Positions 16,724-24,991 of a DNA stretch of 51,159 nt are shown in pieces. The stretch comes from JAICTV01 sp035634055 (GTDB lineage: Bacteria; Planctomycetota; Phycisphaerae; Tepidisphaerales; Tepidisphaeraceae): positions 1 to 51,159 of the forward strand of contig DASQDR010000036.1 in assembly GCA_035634055.1 (NCBI GenBank), written 5' to 3'. A program made the translations under genes and the position numbers. Numbering within the stretch: position 1 is the stretch's first letter; each line of letters begins with the position of its first letter. The notes under the pieces were generated by a model. The model worked only from the letters and a program-made list of their open reading frames with translations, was not told where the DNA came from and made no database searches.

Positions 16724-18448
16724 CTACGAAGAGCACGACAGCGCCGAACACCCCGGCGCCGTCCGCGCCCACTCCGGGCGGCGGGCGGCTAGATCCTCTT
16801 CGCCGGGCAGCTCGTCGTACGGGGTCGTCAGCACGCGCATCAGTCGCTCCAGCACCGACAGGTCACCGCGCTCGGCGGCGCGGATGGCGTCCTGGGCCAG
16901 GTAGTTCCGCGGCACGTACTTGGGGTTGACCGCGCGCATCGCCCGTCCGCGCGCTTCGTCGGACGCGCCTTCCGCCGCCACGCGCCGCGCGTAGCGCTGT
17001 GCCCACGCGCTCCACCGCTGCCGTGCTTCCGGCGGCAAAGCGTCGACGTAGAACGCGGGGGTGACGTGTTGCAGGAAGGATTCCGCGTCCGGCCGCGCCT
17101 TGGCGTCCCAGTTCGACAGGCCGCGGAAGAAGAGCGTGTAATCGGTCTCCACCATCGCCATCGTCTCGAACAGTTCCTCGGCCAGCGCCACGTCCTCCTC
17201 GCCGGCGAGCGACGACAGCCCGAGCTTGCCCGCCAGCATTTGCGCGTGCGCGTCGCGGTAGGTGTCGCGGTAGAGGTTGAGGCTGGCCAGCACGCGCTGC
17301 TCGTCGTTGATCAGCGGGAACAGCGCCCCCGCCAGCCGGCCGAGGTTCCAAAGCGCGATCGCGGGCTGGTTGCCGAAGCGGTAGCGCCCCTCGGCGGCGT
17401 CGGTGGTGTTGGGCGTCCACGCCGGGTCGTACGGCTCCAGCCAACCGTACGGGCCGTAGTCGATCGTCACCCCCAGCGCGCTCATGTTGTCGGTGTTCAT
17501 GACGCCGTGCACGAACCCGACGCGCATCCAGTGGACGACCATGACGGCCGTCCGCCGCGCGATCTCGTCCAGCAGCCGCGCGTACACGTCGCCCCGGTCG
17601 CCGCCATCGCCCGCGCCGCCGCCGCCGCCGCCGCCGCGGTCGCCCGCGATGAGCTCCGGGTAGTACTCAGCGATGAGGTAATCCGTCATCCGCTTCAGCA
17701 GATCGTGCTCGCCGTGCGCGGCGAAGATCTCGAAGTTGCCGAAGCGAATGAAGGTCGGAGCGACCCGGCAGACGATCGCCCCCGGCTCGGCGGCGGGGTT
17801 GCCGTCGTAGAACATGTCGCGCACGACCGCGTCACCGGTCAGCACCAGGCTCAAGGCGCGCGTGGTGGGGACGCCGAGGAAGTGCATCGCCTCGCTGCAC
17901 ACGAATTCTCGCAGCGACGACCGCAGCACGGCCCGCCCGTCCGCGCGGCGCGAGTAGGGCGTCGGCCCCGGCCCTTTGAGTTGGAACTCGAGCCTGCCGC
18001 CGCGGCTCGGGAAGACGACCTCGCCCAGCGTGATCGCCCGCCCGTCGCCGAGCTGCCCGGCCCAGTGCCCGAACTGGTGCCCGCCGTAGCGCGCCGCGTA
18101 CGGCCGCATCCCCGGCAACACGAGGTTTCCCGCCAGCAACTCCAGCGACGCGCGATCTCCGCGATCCCCGCCCGCGCCGCCCGCGTCGCCCGCGGCGGGC
18201 CTGCTGATCCCCAGCTCCGCCGCCAGGTGCTCGGCCCAGCCGATCAGCCGCGGCTTGGAAACCGGCGTCGGCGTCACCTCCGAGTACGCCGCGCCGCGCA
18301 CCGCGCGCGTGAAATTCTGTTTCTCCGGGTCGCCGGGAAACGTCTGGACGAACCGCGACTCCCACGCCAGCTCCGCCAGCGGCTTGGGACGATCAAGGTT
18401 CCCATCGAGGTTCACATCTGCAGTGCCTGCCGTCGTCGTCGTCATCAT
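16724..18448 (-). CDS. selO: Protein adenylyltransferase SelO (YdiU family)
   Basis: A 574-residue pseudokinase-fold enzyme that transfers AMP from ATP to Ser/Thr/Tyr residues of proteins, a redox-linked modification in E. coli. Conserved blocks include LGDGRAITLGEV, EFQLKGPGPTPYSRRADGRA, LRSSLREFVCSEAMHFLG, the nucleotide/metal site VHGVMNTDNMSALGVTIDYG with its DNxxxxG-like element, and NPKYVPRNYLAQ. The chain ends in SCSS, so a cysteine stands where animal SELENOO has selenocysteine. It is about 80 residues longer than E. coli YdiU, partly from a Gly/Asp-rich insertion (a run of Gly codons near 17610-17640). The start is the double ATG ending at 18448. It is divergent from the DUF4256 gene. 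Confidence 0.9.
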   Translation of the reverse strand: MMTTTTAGTADVNLDGNLDRPKPLAELAWESRFVQTFPGDPEKQNFTRAVRGAAYSEVTPTPVSKPRLIGWAEHLAAELGISRPAAGDAGGAGGDRGDRASLELLAGNLVLPGMRPYAARYGGHQFGHWAGQLGDGRAITLGEVVFPSRGGRLEFQLKGPGPTPYSRRADGRAVLRSSLREFVCSEAMHFLGVPTTRALSLVLTGDAVVRDMFYDGNPAAEPGAIVCRVAPTFIRFGNFEIFAAHGEHDLLKRMTDYLIAEYYPELIAGDRGGGGGGGAGDGGDRGDVYARLLDEIARRTAVMVVHWMRVGFVHGVMNTDNMSALGVTIDYGPYGWLEPYDPAWTPNTTDAAEGRYRFGNQPAIALWNLGRLAGALFPLINDEQRVLASLNLYRDTYRDAHAQMLAGKLGLSSLAGEEDVALAEELFETMAMVETDYTLFFRGLSNWDAKARPDAESFLQHVTPAFYVDALPPEARQRWSAWAQRYARRVAAEGASDEARGRAMRAVNPKYVPRNYLAQDAIRAAERGDLSVLERLMRVLTTPYDELPGEEDLAARRPEWARTAPGCSALSCSS

Positions 18449-18670
18449 CACCCAAGCGTAGGCCGCGCCGGTCCTGCGGTCGCTCGCGTCGGACGATAGA
18501 ATCACCTTCGGGCGGCGTCGCCGTCGGGAAACCTGATCCCGCTGGCGAAGCGGAATGACGGAGGCAGCATCCGCGGCCCTGATCGCTGGCAGGAAGATGA
18601 AGTGGGATAAGGGCACGGCGCGGCAATTCCCCCGGGGGTCGAACGACCAACGCTGTCACGACACAACAAT

Positions 18671-19237
18671 ATGAACACCAAACTGAAAAAAATGTCGCCC
18701 GAACAACGCGAAGCACTTTTTGGAGCATTACAGGCTCGCTTCGAGAAGAACATGAAGCGCCACAAGGGGATCGAATGGTCAGCCGTGCGGGCGAAGCTGG
18801 AAGCGCGAGGGGAGAAGCTCTGGTCGCTGGCGGAGATGGAACGGACCGGCGGCGAACCCGACGTGGTCGGCCAGGACAAGACGACGGGCGATTACATCTT
18901 CTACGATTGCTCGGCGGAAAGTCCGGCGGGCCGCCGGAGCGTTTGCTACGACCGCGAAGGGCTGGAGTCGCGGAAGGAACACCGGCCGGAAAACACCGCC
19001 ATGGACATGGCCGCGGCCATGGGCATCGAGCTGCTGTCGGAAGAGCAGTACCGCCAGTTGCAGAAGCTCGGCGAGTTCGACAACAAGACGTCGAGCTGGG
19101 TGAAGACGCCGCCGGAGATCAGGAAGCTTGGCGGCGCCCTGTTCTGCGACCGCCGCTACGGCAACGTGTTCGTGTATCACAACGGCGCACAGTCGTACTA
19201 CGGCAGCAGGGCGTTTCGCGGCGCGCTGAGGGTCTGA
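18671..19237 (+). CDS. DUF4256 domain protein
   Basis: A 188-residue soluble protein matching the DUF4256 family over its whole length, with LFGALQARFEKNMKRHKG at the start, then IFYDCSAESPAGRRSVCYD and the C-terminal LGGALFCDRRYGNVFVYHNG. No biochemical role is known. The start ATG has no Shine-Dalgarno; an A/T-rich CAACAAT sits right before it. The gene is less GC-rich and richer in AAG/AAA lysine codons than its neighbours, and the family is scattered among phyla, so horizontal transfer is possible. It is transcribed away from selO across a 222-base spacer. Confidence 0.85.
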   Translation: MNTKLKKMSPEQREALFGALQARFEKNMKRHKGIEWSAVRAKLEARGEKLWSLAEMERTGGEPDVVGQDKTTGDYIFYDCSAESPAGRRSVCYDREGLESRKEHRPENTAMDMAAAMGIELLSEEQYRQLQKLGEFDNKTSSWVKTPPEIRKLGGALFCDRRYGNVFVYHNGAQSYYGSRAFRGALRV

Positions 19238-19306
19238 ACGGGTGTAAGCAGATCCGTCTCCGGCGCGCGGCTGTCACGCCGGAAGCTGTGGCGTCCGTGT
19301 CGTTCC

Positions 19307-19621
19307 TCATTCGAGGTGAAATACTTCCCGCAGCGGCGAGGCCACGGGGGAATGATCCGGGTTCGACGGCATCACGTCGCCCATGTGCTTCCACCAGCGT
19401 TGACAGACGTCGGTGCGGGCGATGGCGGCCCAGCGGGCCTCGTCCTCGATCTCGACGTAGGCGAAGAGCTGGCGCGTCTCGGGGAGGAGGAAGATCGAGT
19501 AGTTGTGAGCGCCGTGCTGCTTCAGCACCGCCTCCAGCTCCGGCCAGATCGGCCGGTGACGACGCTCGTACTCCGCCTCCTGGCCCGGGCTGACCGACAT
19601 CACGAACGCTTTGCGCATCAT
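19307..19621 (-). CDS. rhaM: L-rhamnose mutarotase
   Basis: A 104-residue enzyme that interconverts the alpha and beta anomers of L-rhamnose. The family residues are clear: catalytic His22 within ERRHRPIWPELE, then HNYSIFLLPET, FAYVEIEDEARW, and the C-terminal WWKHMGDVM. The start is the double ATG ending at 19621, with AAGGAG about ten bases upstream. It is the last gene of the minus-strand sugar-importer cluster, separated from the second permease by a 155-base spacer holding an inverted repeat. Its presence suggests the importer handles rhamnose or rhamnose-containing oligosaccharides. Confidence 0.92.
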   Translation of the reverse strand: MMRKAFVMSVSPGQEAEYERRHRPIWPELEAVLKQHGAHNYSIFLLPETRQLFAYVEIEDEARWAAIARTDVCQRWWKHMGDVMPSNPDHSPVASPLREVFHLE

Positions 19622-19651
19622 GGGGCTCCTTCGGTCTCGTAAAGAAGATTT

Positions 19652-19730
19652 ACCGCAGAGGCGCAGAGGACGCGAAGGCGGGCTTCGCGCCAGGGTGGCC
19701 GCCTCCGCGCTCTCTGCGCCTCTGCGGCGA
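19652..19730. repeat. Inverted repeat of CGCAGAGG words (hairpin)
   Basis: ACCGCAGAGGCGCAGAGGAC (from 19652) pairs with CTCTCTGCGCCTCTGCGGCG (to 19730), and an inner GCGAAGGCGGGCTTCGC makes a second small hairpin. It lies between the second permease and rhaM, both read on the minus strand, where it could act on mRNA stability or partial termination. Confidence 0.85.
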
Positions 19731-19776
19731 GTTTCGGTTCCGCTTCGTCCGCACGGGTAGCGCGTGCGGACCGGTG

Positions 19777-20700
19777 CTACTGCTTCACCGCGCCCGCCGT
19801 GATGCCGCTGATGAACTGGCGCTGGAAGAGGAGGAAGCCGACGACCAGCGGCAGCGTCGTGAGCAGCCCGCCGGCCATCAGCATGCCGAAGGGAGTGCGG
19901 GTCTCGCCCTGGAGGAGGTAGATCAGCACCGGCAGCGTCTGCATCTCCTGCGTGCGGAGCATGAGGAACGCGCCCATCAGGTTGTTCCACGATCCGATGA
20001 GCTGCATGATCCCCAGCGCCGCCAGCGCGGGCTTGCAGACGGGCAGGACGATGCGCCAGTAGATCTCGAACTCCGAGCAGCCGTCGATGCGGGCGGCGTG
20101 CAGCAGGTCGTCGGGCACGTTGGCGGCGACGTACTGCCGCATCCAGAAGATGCCGAACGCGCCGGCTGCGCCCGGGACGATCAGGCTCCAGTAGGTGTTG
20201 ACCAGCCCGAGCTTGGAGAGCACGACGAAGTTGGGGATCATCGTCACCGCGCCCGGGATCAGCATGGTCGCCAGCACGAAGTTGAACAGCCGACCGTTGC
20301 CCGGCGCGCCGGGGAACTTGGCGAAGGCGTAGCCGGCCAGCGAGCAGAGGAACAGCGACAGCGTCACGAAGCCGCCGGAGATCAGGCACGAGTTGAAGAA
20401 CGCACGCGCGATGCGCGTCTCCTGCCAGATCTGCTGGAAATTGGTCGCGTGCCACGGGCGGGGGATCCACTGCGGCGGCACCTGGAAGATCTGCGCCTGC
20501 GTCTTGAACGCCGAGATGAACAGCCAGTAGACCGGGAACAGCGACAGCAGCGCCACCAGCACCAGCGCGAAGTAAGTGAGCGGCCGCCAGATCAAGTTCA
20601 TCCGACCCGGCCGGCGGGCGCGCGCAGGCGTCACGTAACCGGGCGGCGGCAGCGGCGGGGCGGTGGTGTTGGCCAGCGTGGGGGCGGCGGTGGTGGTCAT
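19777..20700 (-). CDS. CUT1 sugar ABC transporter permease (MalG/UgpE-like)
   Basis: A 307-residue inner-membrane permease with a Thr/Ala/Pro-rich cytoplasmic N-terminus and about six membrane spans. The EAA loop that contacts the ATPase reads EIYWRIVLPVCKPALAALG. The segment SLFPVYWLFISAFKTQAQIF is typical of the second CUT1 permease. The start codon overlaps the stop of the first permease gene (TGATG). No ATPase gene lies in the cluster; as in many CUT1 systems, a shared MsmK/MalK-type ATPase encoded elsewhere is likely. Confidence 0.9.
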   Translation of the reverse strand: MTTTAAPTLANTTAPPLPPPGYVTPARARRPGRMNLIWRPLTYFALVLVALLSLFPVYWLFISAFKTQAQIFQVPPQWIPRPWHATNFQQIWQETRIARAFFNSCLISGGFVTLSLFLCSLAGYAFAKFPGAPGNGRLFNFVLATMLIPGAVTMIPNFVVLSKLGLVNTYWSLIVPGAAGAFGIFWMRQYVAANVPDDLLHAARIDGCSEFEIYWRIVLPVCKPALAALGIMQLIGSWNNLMGAFLMLRTQEMQTLPVLIYLLQGETRTPFGMLMAGGLLTTLPLVVGFLLFQRQFISGITAGAVKQ

Positions 20701-21686
20701 CAGGCATCGCTCCCGTGGCCGTGGCGAAAGCGGTTGAGCACCAGCGACACGATCAGCACCCCGACCGACACCGTGTAGGCGACGCACGACGCGTAGCCGA
20801 AGCGGAAATCGTTGAACGACAAATTGAACAGGTAAAGCCCGAAGTTGGTCGACGACGTGCCCGGCCCGCCCTTGGTGAGCACGAAGACCTCATCGAACAT
20901 GTAGACCGTCCCGAGAAGCGACAGGATCATGCAGAAGACGAAGGTCGGGCGCATCAACGGCAGCGTCACGTGCCACATCGCGCGCCAGCGGGTGGCGCCG
21001 TCGACGCTGGCGGCCTCGTAGTAGTCGGCGCTGATCCCCTGCAGGCCGGCGAGCATGAGCACCATGTTGTAGCCCGTCCACCGCCAGATCACGAGCAGGG
21101 CGATCGACGGCTTGCTCCATTCCACGCTGTTGAGCCACGCGACCGGCCCCAGGCCGACGTAGCTCAGCGCGTGATTGAGCAGCCCGTGCTCGGCGCTGAG
21201 CAGCAGGCCGAAGACGATGGCGATGACCACCATCGGCGTGACGCACGGCAGGAAGATCGACGCGCGCAGGATCGCCCGCGCCCGCAGCCACGACGTGTTC
21301 AGCGCCAGCGCCAGCAGGAACGCCAACGCGAGCATCGGCGGGATGTAGAGCATTCCGATCACAAGCGTGTTCCACAGGCTGGTGAGCAGGATCTCGTCGT
21401 CGAGCATCACGGAGAAGTTGCCGAGCCCCACCCAGCGCATCGGCGTGAGACCGTCCCACTTCACGAAGCTGAGGAAGAGCGAGAAGACCAGCGGGTAGAG
21501 CCCGAACAGGCCGAACAGGACGAAGAACGGCGCGACGAAGAAGTAGAAGTGGCGGTGCTTCTTCATCCGCAGCCACAGGCCCGGCCGCTGGTAAACGGAA
21601 GCGGCGGGGGCGGGCGGCGGCGCGCTGAACCCGCCGGCGGGACGCGGCGCGGGGGCGGCGGGTTGGGGGGCGGAGACGGTCGTCAC
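20700..21686 (-). CDS. CUT1 sugar ABC transporter permease (MalF/UgpA-like)
   Basis: A 328-residue inner-membrane permease, first of the pair. After an Ala/Pro-rich N-terminus of about 35 residues it has six hydrophobic spans, including FVAPFFVLFGLFGLYPLVFS, and the EAA loop in ATRWRAMWHVTLPLMRPTF. The start is the GTG at 21686, chosen because GGGAGGAG stands nine bases upstream and the codon overlaps the stop of the binding-protein gene by four bases (GTGA). The open frame continues upstream to 22499, but that part is the antisense-like shadow of the binding-protein coding region. Confidence 0.9.
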   Translation of the reverse strand: MTTVSAPQPAAPAPRPAGGFSAPPPAPAASVYQRPGLWLRMKKHRHFYFFVAPFFVLFGLFGLYPLVFSLFLSFVKWDGLTPMRWVGLGNFSVMLDDEILLTSLWNTLVIGMLYIPPMLALAFLLALALNTSWLRARAILRASIFLPCVTPMVVIAIVFGLLLSAEHGLLNHALSYVGLGPVAWLNSVEWSKPSIALLVIWRWTGYNMVLMLAGLQGISADYYEAASVDGATRWRAMWHVTLPLMRPTFVFCMILSLLGTVYMFDEVFVLTKGGPGTSSTNFGLYLFNLSFNDFRFGYASCVAYTVSVGVLIVSLVLNRFRHGHGSDA

Positions 21687-23275
21687 CTCGATTCTCCTCC
21701 CGCGGGCGCCGCCGCTGCCACGCTCGCGCCCGCGCTGTCGCTCTCGCTCGCGCCGGCGTCTGCGTTCCTGCTCGCGCCCGTGCTGTCGCCCGTGCTCGTG
21801 CTGTCGCCCGCGCTCGTGCTGTCGCTCCCGCTCGTGGCGGCGCTCCCGCTCGTGCCCGCGTGCGCGTTTCTCATCGCGCCGGCGCTCTGATCCCCCGCTG
21901 CCGTGGCGCTGGTCGCGTCTTCCGGCGCGGCCTTCCTCCCCAGCCGCCGCTGGAGCTTGCGCGACAGGGTTTCCAGCATCGGCCCGGTGGGCTCGTGCCG
22001 CGTGTCCCACATGGTGAAGGCCTGCCCGGAGTAGTTCTGCGCTTCCACCCAGTCCTGCGTGCGGTGCAGCAGCGGCAGGCCGTGCACGCCGGCGGCGAAC
22101 AGGGCGCGCGTCTTCTGGTTGTCGTAGAACGGGTCGGGTTGCTGGAAGAACGGGTCCTCCAGCGCCGGCAGATAAGCCGGGAACAGGTCGAACTTGGCGT
22201 ACTGCGTCAACTGCCCCTCGACGGTGCAGAGCGCGTACTCGATGAACGCCCAGGCCGCTTCCTTGTTTGGCGTCTGGTCCGGGATCGATAGCACGGAGCC
22301 GCCCTTGTTGCTGGTGCGCCGCCCGCCGCGCTCGAACGCCGGCAGCTTGAACACGCCCCAGCGCGCCTTGTTGCCGCTGTAGACGCCGGCCGTGTCCTTC
22401 ATCGTGCCGCCCAGCCAGACGGCGCCGGGATAGGTGGCGATGTGATCGCCATTGAAGCCGCCCATCCACTCGTGACTGAACTCGTCGACGTTGGCGCAAA
22501 TGCCCGCCTCGCGCATCCGCCGGATCAGGTCCATCACCCGCCGCGAGGTCTCGGACGCGACGGCGATGCGGCCCTCATCATCGAACACCTGCCCGCCCAG
22601 TTGCTGGAGCAGCATCTCGTAGACCAGCGCGATGTTGGTGGGGCTCAGCGGCAGCATCTTGGTCTGCCCGCCCGACCTTTCGCGCACCTGCTTGCCGGCG
22701 GCGATGAAGTCGTCCCAGGTCTCGATCGATTCGGGGTCCACGCCGTAGCGCTGGAGCAGGTCGCGCTTGTAGAAGACGGCGCACGGGCCGATGTCCCAGG
22801 GGATGGCGTAGACGCGGCCGTCGTGGACGCAGTTGGCCCAGGCGGCGGGGGGGAAGCGATCCTTGTACTTCGCCGCCACCGCCGTCAGGTCGGTCAGCCG
22901 GCCCGTCGCGGTGTAGCGCGCCGCCTCGTGCCCCTGCAACTGCATCACGTCGGGCCCGGCGGTGCCGGAGGAGAGCGACAGCAGGAAGCGGGCCTGAAGG
23001 TTGGTGCCGCTCATCTCCACGGTCACGTCGATGTTGGGATAGCGGCGGTTGAACCCCTCGCGGGTGCTCATCAGCCCCTTGGCCGCGACGTTCCAACTCC
23101 AGACGGTGATCGGCCCGGCGAGCTGCTCCGGGCGCTGGAGCTTGGCCGGGTCCAGCGGCTCGCCCGCCGCCGCCGCCCGCCCGCCCGGCTTGAGCGATGC
23201 CAGCAGCGACCCCAGCGCCACCAGGGCCACCGCCCACCCGATGATCATCCCGGTCCGTCGTCGTGGTACCTGCAC
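21683..23275 (-). CDS. CUT1 extracellular sugar-binding protein with low-complexity tail
   Basis: A 530-residue family 1 solute-binding protein. The N-terminus has an Arg-rich region and a hydrophobic segment (IIGWAVALVALGSLLAS) consistent with export or a membrane anchor. The body shows ITVWSWNVAAKGL, FNRRYPNIDVTVEMSG, PDVMQLQGHEAARY and YAIPWDIGPCAVFYKRDLL, all typical of sugar-binding proteins. From about residue 456 the chain becomes a 75-residue Ser/Ala/Gly/Thr/Asp tail with repeated GDST and SGS units, encoded by a degenerate repeat (21720-21880). This tail is not normal for the family. The gene starts at GTG 23275; an ATG at 23248 is an alternative. Confidence 0.87.
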   Translation of the reverse strand: MQVPRRRTGMIIGWAVALVALGSLLASLKPGGRAAAAGEPLDPAKLQRPEQLAGPITVWSWNVAAKGLMSTREGFNRRYPNIDVTVEMSGTNLQARFLLSLSSGTAGPDVMQLQGHEAARYTATGRLTDLTAVAAKYKDRFPPAAWANCVHDGRVYAIPWDIGPCAVFYKRDLLQRYGVDPESIETWDDFIAAGKQVRERSGGQTKMLPLSPTNIALVYEMLLQQLGGQVFDDEGRIAVASETSRRVMDLIRRMREAGICANVDEFSHEWMGGFNGDHIATYPGAVWLGGTMKDTAGVYSGNKARWGVFKLPAFERGGRRTSNKGGSVLSIPDQTPNKEAAWAFIEYALCTVEGQLTQYAKFDLFPAYLPALEDPFFQQPDPFYDNQKTRALFAAGVHGLPLLHRTQDWVEAQNYSGQAFTMWDTRHEPTGPMLETLSRKLQRRLGRKAAPEDATSATAAGDQSAGAMRNAHAGTSGSAATSGSDSTSAGDSTSTGDSTGASRNADAGASESDSAGASVAAAAPAGGESR

Positions 23276-23327
23276 GCGGGCATCTTACCGCGCCGCCCCA
23301 GGAAACGAGAAAGGGACCGCCTCGCTT

Positions 23328-23404
23328 GTGCCGGCCAACTTTTCACAAATTCTCACCACCGAGGACTTCAACAACCTGATGGCCTTCCTGCTATCCAAGT
23401 GCGG
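23328..23404 (+). pseudogene. Possible remnant of a cytochrome/dehydrogenase C-terminus
   Basis: A short open stretch reads VPANFSQILTTEDFNNLMAF followed by LLSK. This resembles the last residues of planctomycete c-type cytochrome and membrane-dehydrogenase proteins, which end in an acidic, Asn-rich helix before a final leucine-rich turn. It runs without a stop into the DUF1501 frame, but there is no haem motif and no start with a Shine-Dalgarno. It is best read as a decayed gene end left behind when the rest was lost. The identification rests on motif memory only. Confidence 0.35.
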
Positions 23405-23459
23405 GATGTCCGCGGGGCGGCGCGTTCGCGCGGTTGTCGCCGCGCGAAGTTATGGGCCT

Positions 23460-24914
23460 ATGAACCGACGCCAGTTCTTGCAAGCATCGTTGGGCGCGGC
23501 GGCGGGGGTGGCGCTGTCGCGGCAGCCGCTGGGTGCCGGCGCGGCCGCCGTCCACGGCGTCTCCGACGAGCAGCCGCTCAAGCCGGCCGCCGCCACCGCC
23601 GATGCATGCATCCTCATCTGGTTGCCCGGCGGCGTCGCGCAGACCGACACGTGGGACCCGAAGCGGCACACGCCGTACGAAAAAGGGATGAAGGGGAGCC
23701 AACTGCTCGGCACCTGCCCGCTCATCCCCACCGCCGCCGACGGCATCCGCTTTGGCGCGGGGCTGGAGACGATCGCGTCGGTGATGGACGATGGCGCGGT
23801 CATCCGCTCGATCGGCAGCGACGTGAAGTTCGGCGCCGTCCACCTCAAGGCGCAGTACTACATGAAGACCGGCTACCTGTTCCCGGCCGGCGTGAAGGTG
23901 CCGAGCATGGGGGCGGTGGTGGCGCGATCGCTGGGGCGAAAGGACCCGCGCGTGCCGGCGTTCATCGACGTCGGCCGCGACATCAACGCCGCCGACCAGG
24001 AGTTCACCTTCATCAACGAGTACTCCGGCCCGGGGTTCTATGGCGCCAAGCACGCGCCGTTCATGGTCCCCGAGCCGGCGCAGGGGATGCCGACGCTGAG
24101 CGCCGTCGCGGGGATGAAGCTGGACCGCCTCGACCGCCGGCAGGCGTATCTCCAAGCGGTCACCGGCATGAGCGCGCTCGAGCTGCGCGAGGCCAACAAG
24201 GTCGCCGACTACATGAACGTGATGGAGGACGCGCGGGCGATGATGGATTCGCCCGTCAAGCGCGCGTTCGACTTCGCCAGGGAAGAGAAGCCCGAGGTGC
24301 TCAAGGCGTACGACGTCGGCCACCGCTTCGGCCACGGCTGCCTGCTCGCCCGCCGGCTGATCGAGGTCGGCGCGCGGTTCGTGGAGGTGGAATACCAGTA
24401 CAGCGCGTTCCGCGGGTTCGACATGCACGAGAACGGCAAGTCGCGCATGAAGGAGATGAAGGCGCAGATCGACCGGCCGATCGGAACACTGGTACGCGAG
24501 CTGAAGGAGCGCGGGCTGCTCGCGCGCACGCTGGTGGTGGTGATGACCGAATTCGGGCGGACCATCGCCAACCATCCCGCCGCTGGCGGCGAGCCCGACG
24601 GCTTCGCCGAGAAGTCCGACGGCGCGCAGCTCAGCATCGACAACGAGGCGATGTACGGCTTCCACGGCCACTTCAGCTCGTGCAACGCCATGCTGCTGTT
24701 CGGCGGCGGCATTCGACCCGGCCTCGCCTACGGCAAGACCGCCGACGCCCACCCGATGCTGGCGATCGAGAACCCCGTCGGCGTCAGCGACGTCCACGCC
24801 ACGATCTACCGCGCGCTGGGCATCCCCGCGGATCACCACTACGTCACCGAGGGCCGGCCGTTCTACGTGACGAAGGATGGGAAGGGAAAGGCGATCGAAG
24901 CGATGTTCGCTTAG
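23460..24914 (+). CDS. DUF1501 domain protein
   Basis: A 484-residue exported protein of the DUF1501 family, which has a sulfatase/alkaline-phosphatase-like fold. The N-terminus MNRRQFLQASLGAAAGVALS is a Tat-type signal. Core motifs are CILIWLPGGVAQTDTWDPK, FIDVGRDINAADQEF, GARFVEVEY and VVMTEFGRTIANHP. In planctomycetes such genes nearly always pair with a DUF1549/DUF1553 cytochrome protein, as here (77 bases downstream). Their joint function is unknown, though many are thought to act on polysaccharides or sulfated glycans in the periplasm. The ATG is preceded only by a weak ribosome-binding site. Confidence 0.9.
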   Translation: MNRRQFLQASLGAAAGVALSRQPLGAGAAAVHGVSDEQPLKPAAATADACILIWLPGGVAQTDTWDPKRHTPYEKGMKGSQLLGTCPLIPTAADGIRFGAGLETIASVMDDGAVIRSIGSDVKFGAVHLKAQYYMKTGYLFPAGVKVPSMGAVVARSLGRKDPRVPAFIDVGRDINAADQEFTFINEYSGPGFYGAKHAPFMVPEPAQGMPTLSAVAGMKLDRLDRRQAYLQAVTGMSALELREANKVADYMNVMEDARAMMDSPVKRAFDFAREEKPEVLKAYDVGHRFGHGCLLARRLIEVGARFVEVEYQYSAFRGFDMHENGKSRMKEMKAQIDRPIGTLVRELKERGLLARTLVVVMTEFGRTIANHPAAGGEPDGFAEKSDGAQLSIDNEAMYGFHGHFSSCNAMLLFGGGIRPGLAYGKTADAHPMLAIENPVGVSDVHATIYRALGIPADHHYVTEGRPFYVTKDGKGKAIEAMFA

Positions 24915-24991
24915 GGGTGCCTGCGTTCCGTTGGCCGCAGAAGTAGCGGCGTCACGAATTTGGCGTCGGCGACCGGCAGTTGCAGATCCAC

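Noticed and set aside
21687..22499. Upstream extension of the first permease frame
   Set aside because: It is the other reading frame of the sugar-binding-protein gene; the GTG with a strong ribosome-binding site marks the real start.
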